64,000 nt of DNA from Bacillota bacterium (lineage in GTDB: Bacteria; Bacillota; Clostridia; Lachnospirales; Lachnospiraceae): positions 1-64,000 of the forward strand of contig JAEZOB010000040.1 of assembly GCA_023414355.1 (NCBI GenBank). The letters run 5' to 3'. A model generated the notes under the pieces. The model made no database searches. It saw only the letters and a program-made list of their open reading frames with translations, and was not told where the DNA came from. This document shows, in pieces, positions 9,720-17,599 of this stretch; the first letter of the stretch is position 1; the number at the start of each line of letters is the position of its first letter. Both the position numbers and the translations under genes were made by a program.

Positions 9720-10337
9720 TTATCTTACGAAATTCGTGTATTCTCGCGGAGCCGGTTCAGGTAACGGAAGAGAAGAGAGAGTATTCTCCTTCATTTTTAG
9801 CATCCATGCCATATTATTAGCTAGATTTCGTAAGATACTCATACCCTCCCCATCCTGAGTGACCTCACCCGGTGCGGTACCATGGATTACATTCCAGTAA
9901 TAAGAGGGTGCAAGTAGCATTTCAGAAATCAGGAAATAATGATTTAGTTGGTCAAAGGTAGCAACTCCACCGGATCGGCGTACTGCAACAACAGAAGCTC
10001 CGACCTTTAAGCGAAGTGAGCCACGTGCGGAATAAAATAGGCGGTCAAGGAAGCATTTCAGTGTACCGGCGATACCGGAATAATATACAGGACTTCCTAA
10101 AAGAAGACCATCTGCTTCATGGATACGATCAAAAATGCTACGCAACTCATCACCGGAGAAGATACATTGGTGATCTTTACAACGACCACAACCGATACAA
10201 CCCTTGATCTCCATATTACCGACGTGGATTATCTCGGTTTCTATCCCCTGCTTATTAAGCTCGTCACATACAGTCATCAGAGCAATATAAGTATTTCCCC
10301 TGGGTTTGGGACTTCCGTTAATAGCAATTACTCTCAT
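9720..10337 (-). CDS. NAD(P)H-dependent FMN reductase / iron-sulfur flavoprotein
   Basis: This is a flavodoxin-fold oxidoreductase of 205 residues. The FMN-phosphate loop is GSPKPRGNT near the N-terminus. A cysteine cluster CIGCGRCKDHQC follows at about residues 47-58, as in iron-sulfur flavoproteins of anaerobes, and the flavin-contact segment GSPVYYSGIAG is present. The likely role is low-potential electron transfer; the substrate is unknown. It is transcribed divergently from trmB. Confidence 0.85.
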   Translation of the reverse strand: MRVIAINGSPKPRGNTYIALMTVCDELNKQGIETEIIHVGNMEIKGCIGCGRCKDHQCIFSGDELRSIFDRIHEADGLLLGSPVYYSGIAGTLKCFLDRLFYSARGSLRLKVGASVVAVRRSGGVATFDQLNHYFLISEMLLAPSYYWNVIHGTAPGEVTQDGEGMSILRNLANNMAWMLKMKENTLSSLPLPEPAPREYTNFVR

Positions 10338-10564
10338 ATTATTGTGCTCCCTTCATTTTTAGAATAAACCTCTTCCAGTATACTATAATTCAGTATCAAA
10401 TTGAAATACATTCTGTTTAATCCGCGGGGAACGTGTGTGATCAGGATAAAATGTATTGAATTGACGAAGCCGAGGTTTCTATTTATAATAAGAGGAAGAC
10501 AATTAAATAATATAAGAATATTTTTGACAAAGCATCAAAAATACTTTTTATATAGGAGGTTAGA

Positions 10565-11215
10565 ATGAGACTTAGGAATATTACCGGTTCTAGAGATATG
10601 GTAGCCGCAAATGATTATGTAGTACATGAGCCGGAAAAGCTGAAGGGGCAATGGAAGACTTTGTTCGGAAATGACTTTCCGCTCCATATTGAAATCGGTA
10701 TGGGTAAGGGCAAATTTATCATGCAGCTGGCACAGGCCAATCCACAGATTAATTATATCGGCATCGAGAAATACTCCAGTGTACTATTGCGTGCACTGGA
10801 AAAAAGAGAGGGATCAGAGCTAAAGAACCTTTATTTTTTAAGATTTGATGCAGAGTATTTAAATGATATCTTTGCGCAAGGGGAGATTGACAGAATCTAT
10901 CTGAACTTTAGTGATCCCTGGCCAAAAGACAGACATGCGAAGAGAAGATTGACTTCGAAAGAATTTCTCGCAAAATATAATCTTTGCCTAAAACCGGAGG
11001 GTGAGGTTATGTTCAAGACGGATAATCGTGTCTTATTTGATTTTTCAGTCGAGGAAGCCGAGATAGCAGGTTGGGAACTGAAAGACGTAACCTATGACCT
11101 TCATCATAGCGAATATGTGGAGGGAAATTTTATGACGGAATATGAGGAACGATTCTCTGCGCAGGGTAATCCGATTCACAGACTGGTCGCTTATCGGAAA
11201 CAAAACCTGAATTAA
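10565..11215 (+). CDS. trmB: tRNA (guanine-N7-)-methyltransferase TrmB
   Basis: TrmB makes m7G46 in the tRNA variable loop. The 216-residue protein shows the SAM-binding motif EIGMGKGKFI, IGIEKYSS, and the family signature SDPWPKDRHAKRRL that contains the catalytic Asp. The ATG follows AGGAGG with a five-base gap. The family is well conserved and the length is typical. Confidence 0.95.
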   Translation: MRLRNITGSRDMVAANDYVVHEPEKLKGQWKTLFGNDFPLHIEIGMGKGKFIMQLAQANPQINYIGIEKYSSVLLRALEKREGSELKNLYFLRFDAEYLNDIFAQGEIDRIYLNFSDPWPKDRHAKRRLTSKEFLAKYNLCLKPEGEVMFKTDNRVLFDFSVEEAEIAGWELKDVTYDLHHSEYVEGNFMTEYEERFSAQGNPIHRLVAYRKQNLN

Positions 11216-11254
11216 GATCATACTATAATAACAACGGAAAAATCAGGTGTTTCT

Positions 11255-11395
11255 ATGAAAAATGATTGGAGACTTCAGGTTTCAAAAATGACCGGAAACT
11301 ATCCGAAGATTGACAGAAAGCTATTCCGGATAAAAAAATCCTGGGATGAGGTCTCAGGCCTCATAAATACAGGTGTGAAAAAAAAGAAGCGATAA
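11255..11395 (+). CDS. Small basic protein (46 aa), unknown
   Basis: An open frame begins MKNDWRLQVSKMTGNYPKID and ends in a lysine-rich tail. AGGTG lies six bases before the ATG, and it follows trmB by 39 bp, so it may be co-transcribed. It is basic with no membrane segment. I do not recognise it; coding status rests on the ribosome binding site and position only. Confidence 0.45.
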   Translation: MKNDWRLQVSKMTGNYPKIDRKLFRIKKSWDEVSGLINTGVKKKKR

Positions 11396-11403
11396 GCTGG
11401 TTA

Positions 11404-11435
11404 TTGACTTGCTATTTCTTCAAAGCTGTTATAAT
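11404..11435 (+). promoter_or_regulatory. Candidate extended -10 promoter for thioredoxin
   Basis: TGTTATAAT (11427-11435) is an extended -10 element. A TTGCTA -35 at 11409 would leave a 15-bp spacer; TTGACT at 11404 would leave 20, so the extended -10 probably carries the promoter. Confidence 0.45.
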
Positions 11436-11551
11436 ATTACATTGTAAACACATAAAAATAGTAATAATTGAGATACTAAAAACAATAGGATAAACCTATG
11501 CCTTTCTGTGATAGTGCAGATGAGCTCATGGGTAGAATGGAGGAAACGAAA

Positions 11552-11869
11552 ATGGCATTTCAATTTACGGATGTAAATTTTCAGAAGGAAGCACTCGAAT
11601 CAGAGCTTCCTGTATTAGTTGATTTCTATGCTGACTGGTGCGGTCCCTGTAAAATGGTTGCTCCTATCGTGGCAGAGCTTGCAGAGGAATATGCAGGAGT
11701 TTATAAAATAGGAAAACTGAATATAGATAATGAACCGGATACAGCAGAAAAATATCGTGTGATGTCCATCCCGACTTTGATGATCCTCAAAAACGGAGAA
11801 GTGGTAGATAAGATTGTCGGTGCAGTACCCAAAGCTGCGCTGAAAGAGAAGTTGGATGCTCACAAATAA
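11552..11869 (+). CDS. trxA: Thioredoxin
   Basis: This small redox protein (105 residues) reduces protein disulfides. The active site WCGPC places the redox cysteines at positions 30 and 33, and the cis-proline motif appears as SIPTLM. The ATG at 11552 is chosen because GGAGG is eight bases upstream; an 18-codon upstream extension has no thioredoxin homology. A strong terminator follows at 11924-11967. Confidence 0.95.
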   Translation: MAFQFTDVNFQKEALESELPVLVDFYADWCGPCKMVAPIVAELAEEYAGVYKIGKLNIDNEPDTAEKYRVMSIPTLMILKNGEVVDKIVGAVPKAALKEKLDAHK

Positions 11870-11923
11870 AATATCGATGATGACGGCTGGCAACAATTGC
11901 CGTATCGACTAGTAAACCTGACA

Positions 11924-11967
11924 AAAAGGGGAGAAAAACCCAAAATATGCGGTTTTTCTCCCCTTTT
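11924..11967 (+). terminator. Intrinsic terminator after trxA
   Basis: Two 17-nt arms (11924-11940 and 11951-11967) form a perfect stem with a core GGGGAGAAAAACC and a 10-base loop, ending in TTTT. It is A-rich upstream and T-rich downstream, so it may work in both directions. Confidence 0.85.
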
Positions 11968-12020
11968 CTATGCCTGATTTAAAAAGAATTATCTGTTTTT
12001 TAAAAAAATAAAAAAAACAC

Positions 12021-12049
12021 TTGCAATTTGCTTCCGAAGCATATATAAT
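12021..12049 (+). promoter_or_regulatory. Promoter of tRNA-Lys
   Basis: TTGCAA (12021-12026) and TATAAT (12044-12049) are separated by 17 bp, a near-consensus housekeeping promoter placed about 42 bp before the tRNA 5' end. Confidence 0.75.
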
Positions 12050-12090
12050 AACTTTTGCGTTCGGTAATTACGAAAAGCAAAAATAAATAA

Positions 12091-12163
12091 GCGTTTCTAG
12101 CTCAGTTGGTAGAGCACCTGACTCTTAATCAGGGTGTCCAGGGTTCGAGCCCCTGGAGACGCA
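12091..12163 (+). tRNA. tRNA-Lys (anticodon CUU); prophage integration site
   Basis: The 73-nt gene folds into a normal cloverleaf: acceptor arms GCGTTTC and GAGACGC, D-arm AGCTC, anticodon stem CCTGA/TCAGG with loop CTCTTAA (anticodon CTT), and the TTCGAGC T-loop. CCA is not encoded. The 3' part from 12122 onward lies inside a 96-bp direct repeat whose second copy is at 24001-24096. The gene is intact because the integrating element supplies an identical 3' end. Confidence 0.95.
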
Positions 12164-12217
12164 CTTGTAAGGTCCTAGTTTGGCAGTCTTAGTAACTGCT
12201 GGGTTAGGGCTTTTTTG
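12122..12217 (+). repeat. attL: 96-bp tRNA-Lys 3'-end repeat
   Basis: This copy contains the 3' 42 bases of the tRNA plus its terminator and matches 24001-24096 exactly. It is the junction left by site-specific integration. Confidence 0.92.
12174..12216 (+). terminator. Intrinsic terminator of tRNA-Lys (inside att)
   Basis: CCTAGTTTGGCAGT (12174-12187) pairs over 14 positions, with several G-U pairs, with ACTGCTGGGTTAGG (12195-12208), followed by a TTTTTT run after GC. The terminator is inside the att core, so it is duplicated at 24053-24095. Confidence 0.8.
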
Positions 12218-12380
12218 TTTGCTGACTTTTCGAAATTATTTATTATTAGCTATATCAATCATATTTTCTAACTTATCCATTATTACTAATCTAATTCTAT
12301 ATTAAAGCGTGTCAAAGATTTTGAATAACCATTTTAGTGTAATTATATTAATATGTCATTAAGTTCCTCTTATTTTATAT

Positions 12381-12444
12381 TGTATCTCAAAAATTAACTG
12401 CAGCTTTCTAGATCCGGAATGGCTGCATAATTTTTTGAGATACA
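12381..12444. repeat. Prophage palindrome copy 1
   Basis: The arms TGTATCTCAAAAATTA (12381-12396) and TAATTTTTTGAGATACA (12428-12444) form the outer stem, with an inner TGCAGC/GCTGCA stem and a GATCCGGA segment near the tip. It is one of seven such elements confined to this prophage. Confidence 0.8.
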
Positions 12445-12450
12445 AAAAAG

Positions 12451-12480
12451 GGCTACTAACCAAACTTGTGATCAGTAGCC
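12451..12480 (-). terminator. Leftward terminator-like hairpin next to palindrome 1
   Basis: GGCTACT (12451-12457) pairs with AGTAGCC (12474-12480). On the minus strand it is followed by CTTTTTT, so it should end leftward transcription of the prophage. A close copy lies at 13924-13953, also beside a palindrome. Confidence 0.6.
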
Positions 12481-12507
12481 TTAGCTTTATATATTGAAAA
12501 CGGAATA

Positions 12508-12568
12508 AAAAAGTATCTCAATTTATCGAGTATAGGAGATCCTGACCGAATGAATTGGGATACTTTTT
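12508..12568. repeat. Prophage palindrome copy 2
   Basis: AAAAAGTATCTCAATT (12508-12523) pairs with AATTGGGATACTTTTT (12553-12568). The tip holds GGAGATCC. A-tract and T-tract flanks could make it a bidirectional terminator. Confidence 0.78.
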
Positions 12569-12586
12569 AATTAAGTTATTGATACT

Positions 12587-12703
12587 TTATTGTTTTTTTC
12601 TTTTAAGATACTTAATCATACAAATAATACCGAGTATATAGAAAATCCATTGTACTATACCCATTAATATCCCCAAAAAAGCAGCAGTACTAAAACCAAT
12701 CAT
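12587..12703 (-). CDS. Predicted 38-aa membrane peptide
   Basis: A short leftward frame begins MIGFSTAAFLGILMGIVQWI and has one long hydrophobic span (about residues 5-30) with a basic KYLKRKKQ tail, giving a membrane peptide with a cytoplasmic positive end. The ribosome binding site is weak (GGTTGGTGAT). It lies at the left end of the prophage between two palindromes. It could be a small virion or toxin-like peptide; there is no evidence for either. Confidence 0.4.
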   Translation of the reverse strand: MIGFSTAAFLGILMGIVQWIFYILGIICMIKYLKRKKQ

Positions 12704-12866
12704 ATAGATCACCAACCCTTATAAAATATATTTGGAAAGAAATATAAAAAATGTAAATCATATGAATTATTATCTATTATACACAAATAGATTATAATTA
12801 CAATGTTTGTCAGGAGATTAAAAAATATAGAAGTAAATGAATATTATCCATTCATAATTATCGATA

Positions 12867-12926
12867 AAAAGTATCCCAATTTATCAAGCAGCAGGAGATT
12901 CTGTGCGGATAAAATGAGATACTTTT
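12867..12926. repeat. Prophage palindrome copy 3
   Basis: AAAAGTATCCCAATTTATC (12867-12885) pairs with GATAAAATGAGATACTTTT (12908-12926), with AGGAGATTC near the tip. It lies just beyond the 3' end of the leftward secreted-protein gene and could terminate it. Confidence 0.78.
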
Positions 12927-12990
12927 GATTTCTTAATACAGAAGATCAATATTAGTTAATAATATATGGCCCAAAAGTAATCAATATTGA

Positions 12991-13695
12991 TTACCAAGTT
13001 ACATTTACTGTTGTACCACCGTCTGATGTAGCCCAAGGATAATTCCCATCGACTGGAACTGCTATATCAACCTTTACATTAATTCCAGGAATAGTATATG
13101 AAAAATCAGCTGTTCCTACAAAATGTACGTAAAGGGAAGTGCGTGTGCTATTCATGTAAATTGATGAACCTCCATCATTCCAAGCATTACAGTTAACAGC
13201 CGTATATTTAATTATATTCGATGAATTAAGGGAAAGAAATAGATCACTATCAGCATTGTATGTAGCATTAGCAGATGCTAATAACCTGCAATTAGCAAAA
13301 ATACTACAGTTAATTTGTAAAATCATTGTAAAATATGAAGTTACAGGCATAATGCTCCGAAGTGAATAATTATCATTCGGCAATTCAATTAAGGTTTTCT
13401 TCATGTTACTGAACTCAGTTCTGCTATTAGTTAATTTAGCTTGATAATCTTTACCTTCTTTTTCAGCCCTTTTAATTTCTGACGTATATAATGCTTTGGT
13501 TATTGGCCTAGCATCTGACGAGTCAACTATTTTCCACTCTATACCATATTTAGCGTAAATCTGTTTCATGCTATTTTCATATTTCTGAATGGAAATTAAA
13601 TTGCTTGTTGCTGCATACGCTGATCCACACATTGATGATAAAATCAAAGTAAGCGCGATGATGCTTGATAAAAATGCCTTAGAAAACTTTTTCAT
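12991..13695 (-). CDS. Secreted protein of unknown function, prophage cargo
   Basis: The 234-residue protein starts at ATG 13695, eight bases after AAGGAGGT. It has a clear Sec signal peptide ending near GSAYA, then a charged helical part (about 30-115) and a C-terminal beta-rich region with many Asn, Ser and Thr. I recognise no domain. Its place between the integrase end and the att site, outside the structural operon, is where temperate phages carry extra genes, so it may alter the lysogen surface. It could instead be a virion accessory protein. Confidence 0.7.
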   Translation of the reverse strand: MKKFSKAFLSSIIALTLILSSMCGSAYAATSNLISIQKYENSMKQIYAKYGIEWKIVDSSDARPITKALYTSEIKRAEKEGKDYQAKLTNSRTEFSNMKKTLIELPNDNYSLRSIMPVTSYFTMILQINCSIFANCRLLASANATYNADSDLFLSLNSSNIIKYTAVNCNAWNDGGSSIYMNSTRTSLYVHFVGTADFSYTIPGINVKVDIAVPVDGNYPWATSDGGTTVNVTW

Positions 13696-13856
13696 ACAAA
13701 GTACCTCCTTATTGGTGTGATGATATTTGCAGGAACATGTATTAATCACTAGTAATTAATATACTTACATTATAATTTACAAAAATATACATTACAATGT
13801 CATATATGGAAAAATCATGAAAATTTTGATATATTTTATAAACATCATTGATAAAA

Positions 13857-13919
13857 TGTATCTCAATAACAAGCTGCAGCTCTCTTGATCCGGAATTACT
13901 GCTCATTTTTTGAGATACA
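13857..13919. repeat. Prophage palindrome copy 4
   Basis: TGTATCTCA (13857-13865) pairs with TGAGATACA (13911-13919), with inner CTGCAGC and GATCCGGAA as in copy 1. Like copy 1 it is followed by the GGCTACT...AGTAGCC hairpin, so these two are a duplicated composite. Confidence 0.78.
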
Positions 13920-13923
13920 TAAA

Positions 13924-13953
13924 AGGCTACTAACCAATATTCTGATCAGTAGC
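13924..13953 (-). terminator. Leftward terminator after the 74-aa gene
   Basis: GGCTACT and AGTAGCC form a hairpin that is followed on the minus strand by TTTTATG, directly downstream of the stop codon at 13961. Confidence 0.6.
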
Positions 13954-13960
13954 CTTGACT

Positions 13961-14185
13961 TTATTTATTGAACTTTTTTATGAAACCTTCATGTAAGATA
14001 TTTAAAAGGTCAATTAATTGAAAATAATTCAGTTCCTGGAGCTCTTCTTTAGATAGGAAGGCTCCGGCATTATCATCATCTTTTGATATAATTATGTGAT
14101 ACTCTTTCTTTTCTTCATCATAACCAAAATCACCAGTATAGCCATAACTATCGCAAAAATCTTTTAAATATGTATTGATCCCCAT
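13961..14185 (-). CDS. Small acidic protein (74 aa), unknown
   Basis: The protein starts MGINTYLKDFCDSYGY and has acidic central residues (KDDDNAG) and a Leu-rich helical end. GGAGGTGG precedes the ATG. It follows the integrase gene by 61 bp in the same direction, so it may share its transcript and act as an excision or regulatory factor, but no DNA-binding motif is visible. Unrecognised. Confidence 0.6.
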   Translation of the reverse strand: MGINTYLKDFCDSYGYTGDFGYDEEKKEYHIIISKDDDNAGAFLSKEELQELNYFQLIDLLNILHEGFIKKFNK

Positions 14186-14246
14186 ATAACCACCTCCAGG
14201 AATATTATTTACTAATCAATATTCATACGTCAATAGCTTTTGGTTA

Positions 14247-15254
14247 TTAGTAATAAGTCTTGAAGAATACTTTGTCTAGTTTGTACACATCTGGATGCAT
14301 GAGCTGATAGGTATGGGCCAGGTGAACATACTTCTGAGTAGTTATAATATCGCTATGTCCCATTAGAAGCCGCAGGCTTTCCAGATTACCACCACCTAAG
14401 ATATAACTGGTAGCAAAGGTATGCCGGAGCAGGTGCGGATATATCCGGGAGATATTCGTATTTCTTTTTATCCTGGCGAATAAACACCTAACAACATCCC
14501 CGGTGATCGGCTTAGTTGATTTCACTTCAAGGAAGAACGGATCAGTTTTGATATCCAGGTTATAACTCTGATTCTCTGATACACCCCGGTACACGATCAT
14601 ATACTTATGCAACATGATCTTTAGCTTGGTACCCATTGGCACCATACGATTTCTATCAAATTTACTGTCCTTAATAAAGATAATATTCTTTGTAAAATCA
14701 ATATCGCCCACCTTTAACCGGATCACTTCTCCGGATCGGAGCCCGGCATCAAGCATAAGATGAACAATACAAAGATTTCGGATGCCCTGCTTGCATTTTG
14801 GATTGAATAAGGCATCTATCTCATTGGCCTCGGATTCATATAGCGGTAATACGATGCTTTGTGTCTCTCTGATAAACTTGAATTTCTTCGAAATATCATT
14901 CTTAATAAAATCTTCTTCGTAACAATACTTTAGAAATACCCTCAGAGCTCTCCGATACGTCCTAATTGTATTATTGGATAGTTTTTCATCCTTTAGGCCA
15001 CCATGGATAGGATGGCCTTCAAAAAGCGTTTTATCGCGTAGATATATCAGGTATTCGTTAAGGAGTACATTTGTTATTTCATTTAGCATAAGCTTGTTTA
15101 AGGGTTTTTTCTGCTTCTCAGCAAACCACCTCATGAATGTACCTATATTTGCTCGGTAATACTCTATCGTTTTTTCTACGCAGGTTGCAGATTTATAAAT
15201 CAGAAAATCATTAAGCGCCTGTTGCATCGTTAATTCCATCATTTGCTCCATCAT
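14247..15254 (-). CDS. Tyrosine recombinase, prophage integrase
   Basis: This site-specific recombinase catalyses integration into and excision from tRNA-Lys. It has an N-terminal SAM-like core-binding domain and a C-terminal catalytic domain with the Arg in DAGLRSGEVIRL, the HxLRHTFAT box, and GHSDIITTQKY containing the nucleophilic Tyr. The exact start is uncertain: ATG 15254 has the best spacing from AGGTGGG, while ATG 15260 and GTG 15266 are alternatives. Its 5' end overlaps the replication gene by about 44 bp, so the two are translationally linked. Confidence 0.88.
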   Translation of the reverse strand: MMEQMMELTMQQALNDFLIYKSATCVEKTIEYYRANIGTFMRWFAEKQKKPLNKLMLNEITNVLLNEYLIYLRDKTLFEGHPIHGGLKDEKLSNNTIRTYRRALRVFLKYCYEEDFIKNDISKKFKFIRETQSIVLPLYESEANEIDALFNPKCKQGIRNLCIVHLMLDAGLRSGEVIRLKVGDIDFTKNIIFIKDSKFDRNRMVPMGTKLKIMLHKYMIVYRGVSENQSYNLDIKTDPFFLEVKSTKPITGDVVRCLFARIKRNTNISRIYPHLLRHTFATSYILGGGNLESLRLLMGHSDIITTQKYVHLAHTYQLMHPDVYKLDKVFFKTYY

Positions 15255-16860
15255 CGACATTCCCACCTTTTGTTTTATTTTGACAAATAGCTTTCTTTAG
15301 ATTATAATTGTCGTAAGTTAATCCATTACTATCAACGATTTGATATGTATGTAAAGTATTATCCTCGATTAACCCAGACAGTTCATCGGCATTGAATTGT
15401 CTGGATTTTTTTATTTTAGATACTTTCATGTTATGAATATCGTTGTCATTAAGTCTAAGTAATGCTTCTGTACAATCTAGTAGCACATCATCTTCATTTA
15501 TTCCCCTGGTATAGAAACCAAGGGTTATGGCACTGTTTAGCATCCGGCGCTTTACTACATCCTTACATAAATTCCGATGATATTCCCGGACCAGCTTCAG
15601 CTTCTTATTAGGTAGCCTGCAATCGATCATCTTTGTCCTTCGCAAGCTGTCCCAAAATGCTACATATTCTCTCCGGGTTTTATTAATATCACCATCCGGC
15701 TGCACCAGTCTTAATGTGCTATGGGTTAGATAATCTGCGATCAACACTCTGTTATCAATATAGTCATATACCCGACGTGCAACATCATATTTTGAATTAT
15801 CCTTAAGGGGTAGAAGAGGGAAGGACTTGCTCATTTTTCTCATGGTCTGGTACTCTACATTTGTTATTAAGGTTATTTTCGGGGTAAGCTTATTGGCCTG
15901 TCGGTTAAGCACATCCGGGCTGACATCTTTTTCCCCAGAAAGTATCTGCTTACACCATTTGATATCTTTCATATTGGAGCCATATTCTGAATAGAATTTT
16001 ATTCTTGCCATATCTACATAGGCCCAGCTCTGCATCCGGAAGCATTCCTCATAAACATAATTATCAAAGCGATTGATTAAGCCATTAAATAGCCAGAACT
16101 TGAAGAACCATGGTTTATATCCCTGCTCCACAACTTCCTTGCTCTTAAGGTATATTCTCACGAAGCATTTATCCGATCGTTTTCCCATGGAAATATAATC
16201 ACACTCATATTCCTCATTTGGACGGAAGGCATACTCCATATGAACCCTCTTAAATCTCGATACCTGCATTTTGGTAAAACGATCTATCCGGAAGAAATCC
16301 TCCGGGTTCTGCAAGTAATTTGAATGCCAGCAATAGTCAACACGGTTTTCCTTTACTTCTTCAATTCGTAAATTAAATATCTGACATATCTGCTGGACTA
16401 CATGAAAGCTCCTTTCAAAGCTCTCATTAATTCCATACATCCAGAGCATATATGATCTGATCTGGACTACGATTTCAGAAGTTACGCTTTCCCCGTCAGA
16501 TCCTTCTGGTACTTTAGATGCTATAAAGATATCATATAGGTCAGGACACTCGATGCAGATATTATAAAACCGTGAGAATGTGAAAGGTCTTAGGTTCAGC
16601 TGCTCCTCATTGATTAGATGTAACGGCTTGCAACCGCTAAATTCGAATATGTCCTCCAGGACTTTATTAAAGTATCTAGTAAAGCGTTTATAGGCTATAT
16701 CCTTTGAATCGGCTGTAAAATCATTCTGGAGCTTTATACTATAATAAAAGGTATCAATGTTGTGTAAGTACTTCTTTTGTTTTAAGTCAAACCAATATAG
16801 CTGCTTATCAGACGAAAACTCTTTAAAAGCTTGGCATTGTGCAAATCTTAAATCAAGCAA
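15211..16860 (-). CDS. Rolling-circle replication initiator (Rep_trans-like)
   Basis: The 549-residue protein likely nicks the phage double-stranded form to start rolling-circle replication. Two segments match the pattern of replication initiation factors: NRVDYCWHSN (a DxxxD-like metal region, about residue 185) and CDYISMGKRSDKCFVRIYLK (the sheet that precedes the Tyr region). The C-terminal 150 residues are Lys/Arg-rich. It starts at TTG 16860 behind GAGGTG. In filamentous phages this is the gene II position. The family call is moderate because the catalytic Tyr cannot be placed by eye. Confidence 0.65.
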   Translation of the reverse strand: MLDLRFAQCQAFKEFSSDKQLYWFDLKQKKYLHNIDTFYYSIKLQNDFTADSKDIAYKRFTRYFNKVLEDIFEFSGCKPLHLINEEQLNLRPFTFSRFYNICIECPDLYDIFIASKVPEGSDGESVTSEIVVQIRSYMLWMYGINESFERSFHVVQQICQIFNLRIEEVKENRVDYCWHSNYLQNPEDFFRIDRFTKMQVSRFKRVHMEYAFRPNEEYECDYISMGKRSDKCFVRIYLKSKEVVEQGYKPWFFKFWLFNGLINRFDNYVYEECFRMQSWAYVDMARIKFYSEYGSNMKDIKWCKQILSGEKDVSPDVLNRQANKLTPKITLITNVEYQTMRKMSKSFPLLPLKDNSKYDVARRVYDYIDNRVLIADYLTHSTLRLVQPDGDINKTRREYVAFWDSLRRTKMIDCRLPNKKLKLVREYHRNLCKDVVKRRMLNSAITLGFYTRGINEDDVLLDCTEALLRLNDNDIHNMKVSKIKKSRQFNADELSGLIEDNTLHTYQIVDSNGLTYDNYNLKKAICQNKTKGGNVDDGANDGINDATGA

Positions 16861-16924
16861 TTGAACACCTCATTTCTTGAGTATTTCTTATGTTTTGGAT
16901 AATAAGCATTTCGCTAAATTACTA

Positions 16925-16936
16925 TTTTCGCGAAAA
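16925..16936. promoter_or_regulatory. Perfect CGCG palindrome upstream of the Rep gene
   Basis: TTTTCGCGAAAA is a perfect 12-bp palindrome. Related TTTCGC motifs occur at 16909, 17325 and 17347. They flank the Rep gene and the putative origin and could be protein-binding sites. Confidence 0.35.
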
Positions 16937-16999
16937 GTTGATTTGTGGCCCTGCAATTTGTACTACACAAGTATAATTCCAATTATTTGTAATTGGTGA

Positions 17000-17005
17000 T
17001 ATAAT
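17000..17005 (+). promoter_or_regulatory. Extended -10 element for the zinc-ribbon gene
   Basis: TGATATAAT (16997-17005) is an extended -10 on the plus strand, 45 bp before ATG 17050. Confidence 0.4.
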
Positions 17006-17049
17006 CAATACACTTATTAATGAAATATACAAAGGATGGAGGTATAAAA

Positions 17050-17298
17050 ATGCGTACAAAAATGATTTCGTCTGATCAAGAAAACCATGCAGGTTATGGA
17101 GCCGGATCAGGAGATACTGAACGTTATGAATACGAGTGTCCTTGCGGAAAAGGAAGTATTATTGAGGAACATGATAATATTCCTGGGTTTAGGGAACATG
17201 ATGTATACATAAGCTGCAAAGAGTGTAGTGAAAAGTATGAACTGAATACTAAAAATGGAGTTAGAGGTTGGGACCTTGTAGAGAAACAGTCCAAATAA
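17050..17298 (+). CDS. Small zinc-ribbon-like protein in prophage
   Basis: The 82-residue product contains two cysteine pairs, CPC (in YECPCGKG) and CKEC (in ISCKECSEKY), which together could bind one zinc. The ATG at 17050 follows GGAGG. It is the only rightward gene in the middle of the leftward phage genes, with its own promoter, so it is probably expressed in the lysogen. A regulatory or defence-blocking role is possible; nothing proves it. Confidence 0.65.
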   Translation: MRTKMISSDQENHAGYGAGSGDTERYEYECPCGKGSIIEEHDNIPGFREHDVYISCKECSEKYELNTKNGVRGWDLVEKQSK

Positions 17299-17599
17299 AT
17301 ATTCACACTTTATTGCACTAAAGTATTTCGCGAGACCCCTACTTCCGCGAATTTTTAAAAACGGCAGTTTTGCCTGTATTTACCGGTCTTTAGGGGTGAT
17401 TAGGTATGTATTTTGAGACCACGTATTACAAGAACGTGGTTTGCAAAAAATTTGTTGCCAGGGGAGTATCTTCCCGGCCTGCTTCGCATTGGCCGGGAAG
17501 ATACTCCTCTGCCTCACTGCAACGGGTAATCATTCGCTAATGTATCTCAATCTTTGCAGCTGCAGCCTGGAGATCCGGATCTGATTGAGGTACAATCCG
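17299..17599. other. Structured non-coding region, candidate phage origin / packaging signal
   Basis: This 301-bp gap lies between the pVI-like gene and the replication side. It holds TTCGCG/CGCGAA and CCACGT/ACGTGG inverted repeats, a perfect 17-bp GC-rich stem (17463-17479 with 17491-17507, 11-base loop), and palindrome copy 5. In Ff phages the strand origins and packaging hairpin lie in the large intergenic region beside the replication gene. The parallel is positional only. Confidence 0.5.
17541..17594. repeat. Prophage palindrome copy 5
   Basis: TGTATCTCAA (17541-17550) pairs with TTGAGGTACA (17585-17594); the inside contains GCAGCTGCAGC and GGAGATCCGGATC. Confidence 0.75.

Noticed and set aside
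10524..10553. TTGACA and TTATAT upstream of trmB, looking like a promoter
   Set aside because: The predicted start of transcription would fall after the AGGAGG site and about five bases before the ATG, so the message would lack its ribosome binding site. The real promoter is probably further upstream.
16925..17347. XerCD/dif-type integration site of an inovirus
   Set aside because: The element has its own tyrosine integrase and 96-bp tRNA repeats, and the CGCG palindromes do not resemble a dif site.
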